Below are positions 53,617 through 64,000 of a stretch of DNA of 64,000 nucleotides, piece after piece; position 1 is the stretch's first letter, and each line of letters begins with the position of its first letter. Origin of the DNA: Pseudobacteriovorax antillogorgiicola (GTDB lineage Bacteria; Bdellovibrionota_B; Oligoflexia; Oligoflexales; RGVZ01). Location of the stretch: NCBI GenBank assembly GCA_945898195.1, contig CAMDHM010000001.1, positions 1 to 64,000 of the forward strand, given 5' to 3'. The notes under the pieces were generated by a model, which worked only from the letters and a program-made list of their open reading frames with translations, had not been told where the DNA came from and ran no database searches. A program made the position numbers and the translations under genes.

Positions 53617-55360
53617 CAAACTCAAGGCGGCCAGCAATTCTCGTAGTGAAGACTCAGCAGGCCTGACACCTCCAATCCCGAATCTACTTTCAGAAGATCG
53701 GGAGGCAAGAAGATCCGACACCCACGGTGGCAGCTTCATCAAGTCATCCATCGCGGTGCATGATCGGACTCAACTTGAAACAGTTTTTGACTATCCGCTC
53801 TTGCCTCTTAAGCAGTTCAAACGCCAGAATCAGCGCTATCAGGTTGAAGCCTATATTTTTTTTCCACGCCAAATGGGAATCACGCCAAACTCGTATCCCA
53901 AAGAGCGCTTTTACAGTGACCTGCGTCCGCTTATCCGATTGAGAGAGCCTCGTCTGACCTACGAGCAATTGATCGGTGTGGATTCTTCCGATGCGCGGTC
54001 ACCGGTCAAGATTCTGACCAGATACCTGCAGGAAACGGACGAAGGAAAGGCATCCTTTCCCGAGCGTGAGGTGATCGACGAAGCTCGCATTTTCGCCTGT
54101 GCCCTGGCTGGTTATTACCTTCGCCGGGTCGAACGACGGGCTAAGCAACTGCGGAAGTCCGTCAAAAAATTCGCCAATGATTCCACGGATTCGAACCTTG
54201 CTGACTTGGAACATGCGTGTCTCGATACCGCGGACTTTCTGGATCGAATCCATGCCATCATGAGCACCTGGCACCGCCTGCTAGAACATGCCGCTAAGGG
54301 CGACAATGCTGGGACAAATCGCGTTCACCGCGAGCTTAAAGTCGTCGACGAATACTGCACCTACCGCATTCGTGATGGTTTGACCAAACTATCAAAAACC
54401 TTAAGCAATCTGCAGCGCAAGGGCGACATCCCCCAATTGGATGGACTTCAACGCAAACTTGGTGCCCTCGCAAGATTCGACCACTGGTACAGTGTAAAAA
54501 AATCCTATGGCTGGATCACCCGCGCCAGCGACGAACTCACGGTGGAGCGTTACGTATTTCGTCGAGGTGTGCTCAAGCGACGCGTATGGCAGGTACTCTA
54601 CCTTGATGTCCGAACGCGGCCGCTGTTTGCCTTTCAGCAGCAACTTGGTGCCATGGTTGCTGCGGGCCTTGCGGCCTTTTTTGCCGTCAGCATGGAAATT
54701 CTGATTCGCATCAAAGCGGCGAGTCAGGCTAGCAGCCCATTTAACTCACTCGGCAGCGGAACTTTGGTCATCGTCGTGGCGTTGATTCTTGCTTACGTGT
54801 TGAAAGACAGGATCAAAGAGCTGGGTCGCAGCTATTTTCGATCCAGCCTCATGAGATCTGTCCCCGACAATAGTGAGCGGATTTTGTATTCCAATTCTGA
54901 CGGTCAGAAGTGGGGGCTTGGATCCATCTCGGAATACACACGATTCATCGCGCCTAAAAAGTTGCCCGATGAAATTCGAGACCTCCACAAGAAATTTGAC
55001 CCAGAGGGTCTTGAATCAGAGGAAGACTCTGGTGATGCTATCCATTACCGCAAGGTCATCGACCTCAATGCAAACATCCTCCGTAGTCATATTTATCCAC
55101 TCCGTGCCGTGCATGATATTCTCCGCCTCAATATCGAGGCATTTCTCGGTAAGTTGGATGATCCCTTGCATGGTACGGAAATGTTGGACACTGAGGGCCG
55201 ACTTGTCGAAATGAAAATGCCGAAGGTTTATCACTTGGATCTAATTTTAAAGTACTCGCAGATTGAACGCGCAATTCCGGACCCATGCGCAACCTTTGAA
55301 AGCATCCGACTCGTTATCAATAAAAAAGGACTTTCCCGGATCGAGCGGATCGAGAGGTGA
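53606..55360 (+). CDS. large unknown membrane protein
   Basis: A 584-residue protein with no recognised family. A mostly soluble N-terminal part (1-340) is helical and basic, with [19 protein letters not shown]. Two hydrophobic helices follow (about 350-370 and 385-405, [19 protein letters not shown] and [15 protein letters not shown]), then a 160-residue soluble C-terminus. The start is ATG 53606 (AGG just upstream) or ATG 53570; both overlap ruvB, so the gene is coupled to it. Its role may be in the envelope or in cell-size regulated processes, but nothing in the sequence shows it. Confidence 0.72.
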   Translation: MGFSKLKAASNSRSEDSAGLTPPIPNLLSEDREARRSDTHGGSFIKSSIAVHDRTQLETVFDYPLLPLKQFKRQNQRYQVEAYIFFPRQMGITPNSYPKERFYSDLRPLIRLREPRLTYEQLIGVDSSDARSPVKILTRYLQETDEGKASFPEREVIDEARIFACALAGYYLRRVERRAKQLRKSVKKFANDSTDSNLADLEHACLDTADFLDRIHAIMSTWHRLLEHAAKGDNAGTNRVHRELKVVDEYCTYRIRDGLTKLSKTLSNLQRKGDIPQLDGLQRKLGALARFDHWYSVKKSYGWITRASDELTVERYVFRRGVLKRRVWQVLYLDVRTRPLFAFQQQLGAMVAAGLAAFFAVSMEILIRIKAASQASSPFNSLGSGTLVIVVALILAYVLKDRIKELGRSYFRSSLMRSVPDNSERILYSNSDGQKWGLGSISEYTRFIAPKKLPDEIRDLHKKFDPEGLESEEDSGDAIHYRKVIDLNANILRSHIYPLRAVHDILRLNIEAFLGKLDDPLHGTEMLDTEGRLVEMKMPKVYHLDLILKYSQIERAIPDPCATFESIRLVINKKGLSRIERIER

Positions 55361-55398
55361 ATTTTTAAACAGCATTAAAAGAGAGTCACATTTGACAC

Positions 55399-55463
55399 AG
55401 TCTAAACAAACTCAGGCGTAAGTCTTGGAATTTGAAAAGGTTTAGTTTAGACTTTTTTATAAA
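55399..55463 (+). promoter_or_regulatory. hairpin with T-run and possible porin promoter
   Basis: agtctaaac (55399-55407) and gtttagact (55445-55453) form a long-loop inverted repeat followed by TTTTT, which could end the ruvAB transcript. ttgaaa (55432) and tataaa (55458) 20 bases apart could form a promoter for the porin gene. The two readings overlap and cannot both be strong. Confidence 0.4.
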
Positions 55464-55498
55464 GCATAGATCCTAATTTTTTTTTGGAGGGTATACCT

Positions 55499-56575
55499 GT
55501 GCTTATTAAGAACATTCGTAACATTATGGTTTCCGTGGCTGGTGTTGCTGTTGCGACCTCTGCTATGGCTGAAGGCGCCGCGCCAACCGTCTACGGTGAA
55601 TTCCGCACAGAATTCACCCGCAAGGATGACGGACTGGCAAAAATTGAGGATGGTGGAAAATCAGTGGCAACGGCCATGCTGAACCTCAACGAAGTGAAGT
55701 TTGGCTTGAAAGGCAAGTTCAACGAGCGGACGTCCTACAACTTCAAGTTGAACTTCACCGATACGGCCAACATCATCGACTTGGCTAGCGCGACCTGGAA
55801 GGCTTCGGACATGTTTGCTGTGACCATGGGTCGCGATTACGTCCGTCAGGGCGGTTTCAGCAACTGGGACAATAGCTTTGACAACATCTGGGGCGACCGT
55901 ATTCAGGCGCTGGCATTCAGCCGTAATGCAACTTCCCTTAGCTTGAACATGACCCCGAGCGCAGGGCACAATGTGACGATCCAGCTCGTCAACGACATTA
56001 TGACTGACGACCCAACCACGACCGCTGCTAACGACGGTCCTGCTAGTTACAACTCGGCTCACAAGCAGCCAGCTGCGATCCTCGAGTACACGGGTGATTT
56101 TGGCCCGATCAAGCCGATCGTTCAGTTCGGTCAGTATGACATGAACCACTCGTCATTTTATAACGTCGGTGCTCGCGGCAATTTCGGCGCGACTGCCCTT
56201 TCGTTTGACTACGGTGCAAAGTCCGCTTCTATGCCAGTTGGCACGTCTGACAAGGCCGCTGTTGCCACGAACATGACGCTTCGCGCTGAGCATGAAGTCG
56301 GATCGATGGTTCCGTTCGTGTGGTTCAACTCCTTCAACGTGGTCGACAAGGACGTGAATCCTGCTGGAACCGAGACCAAGACCAACCTCACGGCTGGTGT
56401 TTGGAATGACAACGCGACCCAGATCAGCGTTGGTTCTTCCTTCAAGAACTTTGGCGACAATTGGACGCCGTATGTGGCTTACCGCATGACGTCTGGTAAG
56501 TTCCTGAGCACCAAATTGGTCGAAAAGTCCGGCAGCGAAAGCGAACTTGGCCTTGGCGTTACTGGCAAGTTCTAA
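55499..56575 (+). CDS. outer-membrane porin
   Basis: A 358-residue beta-barrel protein. Signal peptide ends near ATSAMA-EG. The mature part begins PTVYGEFRTEF and consists of alternating amphipathic strands, ending in LGLGVTGKF, whose C-terminal Phe is the BAM recognition signal. The Thr/Asn/Asp-rich loops and lack of Cys fit a general diffusion porin of the Gram-negative porin superfamily. GTG 55499 is chosen for the GGAGGG seven bases upstream. It has its own terminator. Likely abundant. Confidence 0.85.
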   Translation: MLIKNIRNIMVSVAGVAVATSAMAEGAAPTVYGEFRTEFTRKDDGLAKIEDGGKSVATAMLNLNEVKFGLKGKFNERTSYNFKLNFTDTANIIDLASATWKASDMFAVTMGRDYVRQGGFSNWDNSFDNIWGDRIQALAFSRNATSLSLNMTPSAGHNVTIQLVNDIMTDDPTTTAANDGPASYNSAHKQPAAILEYTGDFGPIKPIVQFGQYDMNHSSFYNVGARGNFGATALSFDYGAKSASMPVGTSDKAAVATNMTLRAEHEVGSMVPFVWFNSFNVVDKDVNPAGTETKTNLTAGVWNDNATQISVGSSFKNFGDNWTPYVAYRMTSGKFLSTKLVEKSGSESELGLGVTGKF

Positions 56576-56600
56576 GCATCTGTTAGGTAGATAAAATGGA

Positions 56601-56629
56601 AGCCCCGGCGAAATCCGGGGCTTTTTTTT
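56601..56629 (+). terminator. porin gene intrinsic terminator
   Basis: agccccgg (56601-56608) pairs perfectly with ccggggct (56615-56622) around cgaaat, followed by eight T. A textbook terminator 25 bases after the porin stop. Confidence 0.95.
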
Positions 56630-56696
56630 AAGAAAATTTTCTTACATGACCTCTGCTCCACATAGGGTAAATGTCCTTTATATGAAGGTGGACCCT

Positions 56697-57434
56697 GTGA
56701 AAGACAACATCATGAATAAAATTTCTGGCCGTTGGGTCTCAGAACGCGAACTCGCTCTGGAATTTAATCTTGGCATCAATTGCGAGCCTGGTACCACCAA
56801 CCAGTCACAGCTGCTGACTTCAAAGGTCCGGCGAAAAATCACCCAGTCACGCCATCCCGCTGGGGCAGCCGTCGTTCTCGGCGCAAAATCGGTTCATATC
56901 ATCTGGAGCCTTGAATCAAGTGCCGGGTTGCTGGCGCGTGACAGCCAAACGATTGTTGCCGAATCCATCCAATGGTTCGAGGATTTGCTTCACGACAGCG
57001 CAAATAAAGATAAAAACGCGGATCTTGCCGCCAAAAAAATCCTGATTACCGCCAGATATGCTGACTCTGCGGAAATCTCTCATGACCTTGAGAAACTGGC
57101 GGGCGAAAATAAAATTTCCGCCACAGAAATTCTGCAGCGGCATTTGGCCACGACCTACGTCGTCGCATTTTGCGGATTTCAACCTGGCTTTGCCTACCTG
57201 GAGGCACTGCCAGGCTCGCCAAAAATAAAAGCCCTTCGCCACGATACGCCTCGCGCAAAAGTGCCGGCAGGGGCCATTGCCCTTGGTGGGCCTTATTGTG
57301 GCATCTATCCGGCAGATGGGCCTGGCGGCTGGAACATCATCGGTCTGACAGGCATGCGTTTTATCGATCCTTTGAATGGCCAAGAGGTCTGGCAGCCCGG
57401 TGACCTCGTCCAGTTTGTCGAGGAGGTTAAATGA
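56697..57434 (+). CDS. pxpB: PxpB/KipI-like 5-oxoprolinase subunit
   Basis: A 245-residue protein of the allophanate hydrolase subunit 1 type. The family signature FCGFQPGFAYLEALPGSP (about 155) with GAIALGGPYCGIYPADGPGG and IGLTGMRFID is present. PxpB joins PxpC and PxpA to open 5-oxoproline with ATP; a PxpA gene is not in the window. The start could be GTG 56697 (AAGGTGG upstream) or ATG 56712 or 56646. ATG of the next gene overlaps its stop. Confidence 0.85.
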   Translation: MKDNIMNKISGRWVSERELALEFNLGINCEPGTTNQSQLLTSKVRRKITQSRHPAGAAVVLGAKSVHIIWSLESSAGLLARDSQTIVAESIQWFEDLLHDSANKDKNADLAAKKILITARYADSAEISHDLEKLAGENKISATEILQRHLATTYVVAFCGFQPGFAYLEALPGSPKIKALRHDTPRAKVPAGAIALGGPYCGIYPADGPGGWNIIGLTGMRFIDPLNGQEVWQPGDLVQFVEEVK

Positions 57435-58174
57435 CGATCGAAGTCATCAAACCTGCAGCATCCATGAGATCTCAGATCTGCCCCATGGATCCTTGGGCCA
57501 GACGAATTTTAAACCTTGTTCTGGGCCATAACGCGGACATTTTGGAATGCACTCTCACTGGGCCTATCCTGCGTGCCTCAACCCGAACAGCACTTGCGAT
57601 CGGCGCTCCCGAAGGTGCCTTGCCTTACCCGGTGTGGGAACCTATCTTTTTGTCGGCCGGCGAGGAGCTGGATTTGCGAAGGCTTGGCGGCAGCAGCCGG
57701 ATTTACCTGGCATTCCCATCTCCCTCTTATTTTGTTGCGTCGGCTCCGATGCGAAAGCTGACCAACGGCAGTCCCTTACGGGCAAAAAAATCAGGATGCC
57801 TTGAGCTTTCGTGGGTGGCTGATGACGCCTTATTTTCTGGCGCCGCCTTCAAACTTTTAGCGGCATCAGATCGCCGTGGGCTGCGTTATGCAGCTCCCAC
57901 CGAAGTCAAGGGAGGACGGGAAATCCCGCCTGAACCGATGACTTACGGCGCGATCCAATTGCCCCCTTCGGGCAACCCGATTATCGTCGGCCCCGATGGA
58001 CCGCTGACAGGTGGTTATCGGCGCATTGCAACCGTGGCCTACACCAGCCTGCGTAACCTGGCCTGGCAGCTTCCCGGGGACCAGGTCGCCTTTGTCAAAA
58101 TCAGCCGCGAGGCTGCCCTGAAACAGGTTTTGGATCTGGAAGACGCGCTGGTCCGTGATCTGGTCTCGTGTTAG
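57431..58174 (+). CDS. pxpC: PxpC/KipA-like 5-oxoprolinase subunit, short
   Basis: A 247-residue protein of the allophanate hydrolase subunit 2 (carboxyltransferase-like) type. MDPWARRILNLVLGH opens the domain, and GGYRRIATVAYTSLRNLAWQ with LPGDQVAF near the end match the PxpC consensus. Usual PxpC length is about 310, so about 60 residues are absent, mostly in the middle. It is translated from ATG 57431 overlapping pxpB. The missing residues and the context raise doubt that the substrate is 5-oxoproline. Confidence 0.75.
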   Translation: MTIEVIKPAASMRSQICPMDPWARRILNLVLGHNADILECTLTGPILRASTRTALAIGAPEGALPYPVWEPIFLSAGEELDLRRLGGSSRIYLAFPSPSYFVASAPMRKLTNGSPLRAKKSGCLELSWVADDALFSGAAFKLLAASDRRGLRYAAPTEVKGGREIPPEPMTYGAIQLPPSGNPIIVGPDGPLTGGYRRIATVAYTSLRNLAWQLPGDQVAFVKISREAALKQVLDLEDALVRDLVSC

Positions 58175-58234
58175 TCACAAGAGTCCATAATTTTCCTGGT
58201 TTCTGAAGATGTTCTCACTCCGGAGGCAATAGAC

Positions 58235-58633
58235 ATGAACCAACTGACCACGCCCCTCGCCAGCTATGTTCACACGCGCCGCGCAGGTGGCCTGATTTTT
58301 GTTGCGGGGCAAGGCTGCCGCGACCCCCAAACGAACACTTACACCGGCTTGACGATGAACGCCGATGGCACCGTCGCATCGTACGACATCCGGGCCCAAG
58401 CCTTGGGAGTTTTAACCAATATCGAACGTGCCCTGCAGGCGGAAGGCGCCAGCCGCAGCCACATCATCGACGTCAACGTTTTCTTGACGGACATGAAAGA
58501 CTTTCAAGCCATGAATGAAATTTGGAACAAGTTTTTTGAAGGCCATTCCGGACCGACCCGTACGACGGTCGCCGTTCGTCAGTTGCCTGGCCTTAACTTC
58601 ATCGAGATGAAGGCCGTGGCAATCGCCCCCTAA
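58235..58633 (+). CDS. RidA-family deaminase, 2-aminomuconate deaminase-like
   Basis: A 132-residue RidA/YjgF fold protein that hydrolyses enamine/imine intermediates. It has SYVHTRRAGGLIFVAGQGCR, QALGVLTNIERAL and the end GPTRTTVAVRQLPGL with NFIEMKAVAI, closest in pattern to 2-aminomuconate deaminases of aminophenol and nitrobenzoate pathways (AmnD/NbaF). The substrate Arg (GPTRT) is present. GGAGG precedes the ATG. It is followed by the semialdehyde dehydrogenase gene. Confidence 0.82.
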   Translation: MNQLTTPLASYVHTRRAGGLIFVAGQGCRDPQTNTYTGLTMNADGTVASYDIRAQALGVLTNIERALQAEGASRSHIIDVNVFLTDMKDFQAMNEIWNKFFEGHSGPTRTTVAVRQLPGLNFIEMKAVAIAP

Positions 58634-58702
58634 CAAAGTATGAAAAATATCTGCCGCAAGTCCGACGAATCATGAAGAATGATAAAAATGAGGGAGACAC
58701 CA

Positions 58703-60256
58703 TTGAAGCACGGCTGCGAACACAATAAATCTGATCGCAAACAGTTTTTAAAGTCTCAAGTTGTGCCTGGAGTTTGCCAGCATTTCATCGGCGGCCGTTA
58801 TCTGGACAGCGCCAGTGGCGAGTCGTTCAAAAAGATTCTACCCGCCTACGACGAAAGCTGGTTTGAAGTGGCTGTTGGCGGAGCGCCGGAAATTGACCTC
58901 GCGGTAAAGGCCGCTGAGAAGGCGGCGGCAGGACCATGGAGTCGCGCCACAGCCAGCGACCGCGCCAAATTACTGCACCGGATCGGTGACTTAATCGAAG
59001 CCAACGTTGAAACCTTTGCCCTCGCCGAATCCCTGGATACGGGCAAACCTTATTCTGAAACGAGAAATGGGGATATTCCCCGTTCGGCACAAAACTTCCA
59101 CTTTTTCGCTGACCTCACCGCCCATCAATCTTTTGAAACGTGGATCGGCGATGACGGATCACATCATACGAGCATCCGTGAGCCGCTCGGCCTCACGGGA
59201 CTAATCACCCCGTGGAACCTACCGCTCTATTTAGCAACCTGGAAACTTGCGCCGGCCATCGCCCAAGGCAACACCATCATTTTAAAACCGGCCGAACTCA
59301 CGCCACTTTCGGCAACGCTTCTCTGTGAACTGCTCAATGAAGCGGGAGTTCCAGAAGGTGTCGTTAACGTGGTGCACGGCTTTGGTGCTAAAAGTGCGGG
59401 CGAGGCGTTGGTCCGTCATCCAGGCGTAAAAGCCATTTCTTTCACCGGGGAAACCACGACTGGTTCTGCCATCATGCGTGATGCGGCGGACAGCCTAAAA
59501 AAGTTGTCCTTTGAACTCGGCGGTAAAGGGGCCAGCGTTATTTTTGAAGATGCCGACTTGGATTTGGCGGTGCCAACGGCATGCCGTGCGGCCTTCCGCA
59601 ACCAAGGGCAAATTTGCTTGGCTGGTTCTCGCCTCATTGTTCATGAAAAGATTGCGTCCCAGGTGATAGAGCGGCTGCTGGCCTGCGTTAAAAAAATTAA
59701 GATCGGAGATCCCCTCGACGATTCCACCACAATGGGTGCTTTGATTGCCAATGACCACCGTGACAAGGTCGCGGCTTTTATCGACCATGCAAGGACTTCA
59801 GGCGCAGGAGAAATCCTTTGCGGTGGAAATATTCCGGCGTCTTTGCCAGAACACCTGGCCAAAGGCGCTTTCTATGAACCCACGGTGATTTCTGGCGTTG
59901 CGCAGAATTCGCGTTTGATCCAGGAAGAAATCTTTGGGCCCGTCTTAACGATACAAACCTTTAAGACTGCCGAGGAGGCTATAGCCTTGACGAGCGGCGT
60001 TCCCTACGGCCTATCCTGCAGCGTATACACTCGAGATGGTGCCCTGGCCCAAAGGTTTGCCAGATCGGTGCGTATGGGTATGGTGTGGATCAACGGCTGG
60101 TTCATTCGCGATTTGCATACGGCATTTGGTGGAATGAAACGCAGTGGCATTGGTCGTGAGGGCGGTCGTCACAGCCTGGATTTCTTCTCCGAATATAAAA
60201 CTATAACAACGGCAGCAACGCCTGGACCTTCTCAATCCGAAGCGGTGGAATTATGA
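58703..60256 (+). CDS. aldehyde dehydrogenase, 2-aminomuconate semialdehyde type
   Basis: A 517-residue NAD-dependent dehydrogenase of the ALDH8/2-hydroxymuconate semialdehyde dehydrogenase type (AmnC/NbaE). Seen: NAD-site PWNLPLYLATWKLAPAIA (about 175), ELGGKGASVIFED with the general base Glu (about 275), NQGQICLAGSRLIV with the nucleophile Cys (about 307), and EEIFGPVLTI. The start is TTG 58703, with GAGGGAG six bases upstream; ATG 58688 contains that site and is less likely. The stop overlaps the SDR gene ATG. Confidence 0.88.
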   Translation: MKHGCEHNKSDRKQFLKSQVVPGVCQHFIGGRYLDSASGESFKKILPAYDESWFEVAVGGAPEIDLAVKAAEKAAAGPWSRATASDRAKLLHRIGDLIEANVETFALAESLDTGKPYSETRNGDIPRSAQNFHFFADLTAHQSFETWIGDDGSHHTSIREPLGLTGLITPWNLPLYLATWKLAPAIAQGNTIILKPAELTPLSATLLCELLNEAGVPEGVVNVVHGFGAKSAGEALVRHPGVKAISFTGETTTGSAIMRDAADSLKKLSFELGGKGASVIFEDADLDLAVPTACRAAFRNQGQICLAGSRLIVHEKIASQVIERLLACVKKIKIGDPLDDSTTMGALIANDHRDKVAAFIDHARTSGAGEILCGGNIPASLPEHLAKGAFYEPTVISGVAQNSRLIQEEIFGPVLTIQTFKTAEEAIALTSGVPYGLSCSVYTRDGALAQRFARSVRMGMVWINGWFIRDLHTAFGGMKRSGIGREGGRHSLDFFSEYKTITTAATPGPSQSEAVEL

Positions 60257-61037
60257 ATTTTGAACTTACGGGCAAAAAGGCTTTGGTGTGTGGCGGTTCA
60301 TCGGGACTGGGCTTCGCCGTGGCCGAGGCTCTCAGCAGAGAAGGCGCTCAGGTCCTGATTGCGTCGCGTTCTGGCGTTAAACTGTCTGATGCAGCGAGCA
60401 AAATAAGAGCAACGAGTGGTGTTTCCCCTTCAACTTTTGAGTGTGATTTAGGGACCATCGCTGGCATTGCTGCGCTGACGGCTCACGTAAAATCCCATTT
60501 TGGTCCAATTGATATTTTGATCAATAACGTTGGCGGGCCTGTGCCTTCTGCGGCGGCGCAAACATCACCGGAAGCCTGGCGCATTGGTTTTGAACAATTG
60601 TTCATGAGCACAGCCCAGTTAACTCAGAACCTTCTCCCGGCGATGCGTGAACGCAAGTGGGGACGTATCATCACCATCACATCGACGAGTGTCATAGAAC
60701 CGATCGATCACCTTGCTGTTTCGTCATCCATGCGGTCCGCGGTGACGGCGTTCTCAAAAACCCTGGCGCGTGAAGTCGCCCGCGATAACATCACGGTGAA
60801 TACTGTTTTACCGGGCGTGATCCATACGGGACGCATCGAGTCCCTGCGCGCTTCGAAGGCCGACCGAGATGGGACATCGCTGGAAATTGAAATGGAGAAA
60901 ACGGCCCGAGAAATCCCCGCTCAACGCATGGGTCGCCCCGACGAACTGGCCAGTTTGGTCACGTTTCTCGCTTCTGTCCAGGCCAGTTACATCACCGGGC
61001 AACAGATTGCCGTCGATGGTGGACTTACGCGCGGCGT

Positions 61038-61041
<4 letters not shown>
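60253..61041 (+). CDS. SDR-fold protein lacking the YxxxK catalytic pair
   Basis: A 262-residue short-chain dehydrogenase/reductase fold. The dinucleotide motif CGGSSGLGFAVAEAL and NNVGG are intact. Where classical SDRs have Ser then YxxxK, this protein reads TSTSVIEPIDHLAVSSSMRSAV, so Tyr and Lys are gone. Similar 'FabG-like' members with a Ser-x-x-x-Arg replacement exist; their chemistry is uncertain. The ATG overlaps the dehydrogenase stop (ATGA), so it is part of the same operon. It is convergent with the dioxygenase alpha gene, overlapping by four bases. Confidence 0.85.
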
Positions 61042-63407
<2,366 letters not shown>

Positions 63408-64000
63408 GTTGCACTTCACCCCAGGCGGACATTCGTTTTGTCCGTAAATTTTTCAACGTCACTTTGATGTTTCTCTGGCTTGCAGAGCAATAAAAATCAG
63501 AGACTGTCTCCAAAATGTCATGATCGATAAAATGAGCGCCCGTACCATCAATGGTGACGTTAGTGTTTGAGGGTAAAGCCGTTAAAATCTTTTTCAGCGA
63601 CGGCTTATGGGCAAAACTGACATCCTTGGCAAAGCGGACAAGGTAGGTGTCTCCTTCGGAAACGACCGTAATAGCGGAATGATGATTCATCCGGATCACA
63701 ATCAGCAGGCCGAAAATCAGACCGATGGCAACTCCCGTCAGCAGATCTGTGGCAACAATAGCAATCAAGGTGACGAAAAATGGCAGAGCCTGTTCAAATC
63801 CTGATTTCCAAACCGTTTTTAAGATATTCCAGCTAATAAGTTTGAATCCAACGGTGATCAAAACGGCAGCGAGTGCTGCGAGTGGAATGCGGTTTAAGGC
63901 TGTTGGCAAAATCAGAACAGCAGAAATCAAAAACACTCCGTGGACAAAACACGACAGTCTGGTTTTCCCACCGGCATAAACATTCGCCGAACTTCGGACA

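Noticed and set aside
55484-55498. TTG start five codons upstream of the porin GTG
   Set aside because: It would lie on the ribosome-binding site GGAGGG itself.

Overview
This 64 kb window is bacterial chromosome of roughly even base composition with dense, often overlapping genes. Many junctions are ATGA or GTGA, and GTG and TTG starts are common. It carries core genes (rpsR-rpmB, rpsT, rimP-nusA-infB-rbfA-truB, metK, ruvAB, priA, mazG, gpmI, hemE, folD), many secreted lipoproteins, PilZ proteins, a cbb3 oxidase and a porin. This points to a Gram-negative, respiring organism. A fused CcoN-CcoO, single-Cys-rich lipoproteins and extended ribosomal proteins would fit a Bdellovibrionota/Oligoflexia-like or other delta-type lineage, but that placement is inference. 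No phage, insertion sequence, CRISPR array or rRNA was seen; one tRNA-Leu(CAG) is present.

Layout. 0-6.4 kb: GT-C-type membrane proteins, a trypsin-like lipoprotein, a ZIP metal transporter and an M48 metalloprotease lipoprotein. 6.4-15.5 kb: a complete-looking cbb3 oxidase locus (TauE/SafE-like protein, ccoI, ccoS, fused ccoNO, ccoQ, short single-heme ccoP, ccoG) followed by a single-heme lipoprotein and a predicted outer-membrane barrel with an N-terminal haem site. 15.5-17.7 kb: a minus-strand cluster with an exported ferritin, a membrane-tethered LuxR-type regulator, a small periplasmic protein and a DUF2231 membrane protein. 18-25 kb: secreted proteins, a DEAD-box helicase with an RGG tail coupled to a 50-residue ORF and an SGNH esterase, a PilZ protein, and hpf. 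A partial copy of the neighbouring ABC transporter 3' end lies directly after hpf.

25.6-43.4 kb: ABC transporter, tRNA-Leu, clpP-like, priA, rpsR-rpmB-small basic protein-rnhA, rpsT, mazG-gpmI-hemE, acyl-CoA dehydrogenase, an mnmD-FAD oxidoreductase-folD string, a lipoprotein and a PilZ-like protein. 43.6-55.4 kb: one long plus-strand translation and repair superoperon from rimP to ruvB and a large unknown membrane protein. 55.5-56.6 kb: a porin with a strong terminator.

56.7-64 kb: the most unusual region. PxpB/PxpC-like genes, a RidA-type deaminase, a semialdehyde dehydrogenase and an SDR that lacks the usual YxxxK run on the plus strand. They converge on a minus-strand string of SulP transporter, beta-carbonic anhydrase and both subunits of a 2-aminophenol 1,6-dioxygenase-like ring-cleavage enzyme. 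Together they look like the upper half of an aminophenol meta-cleavage pathway, without the hydratase, decarboxylase and aldolase in view, and with a lactam-opening-type pair and a CO2/bicarbonate module added.
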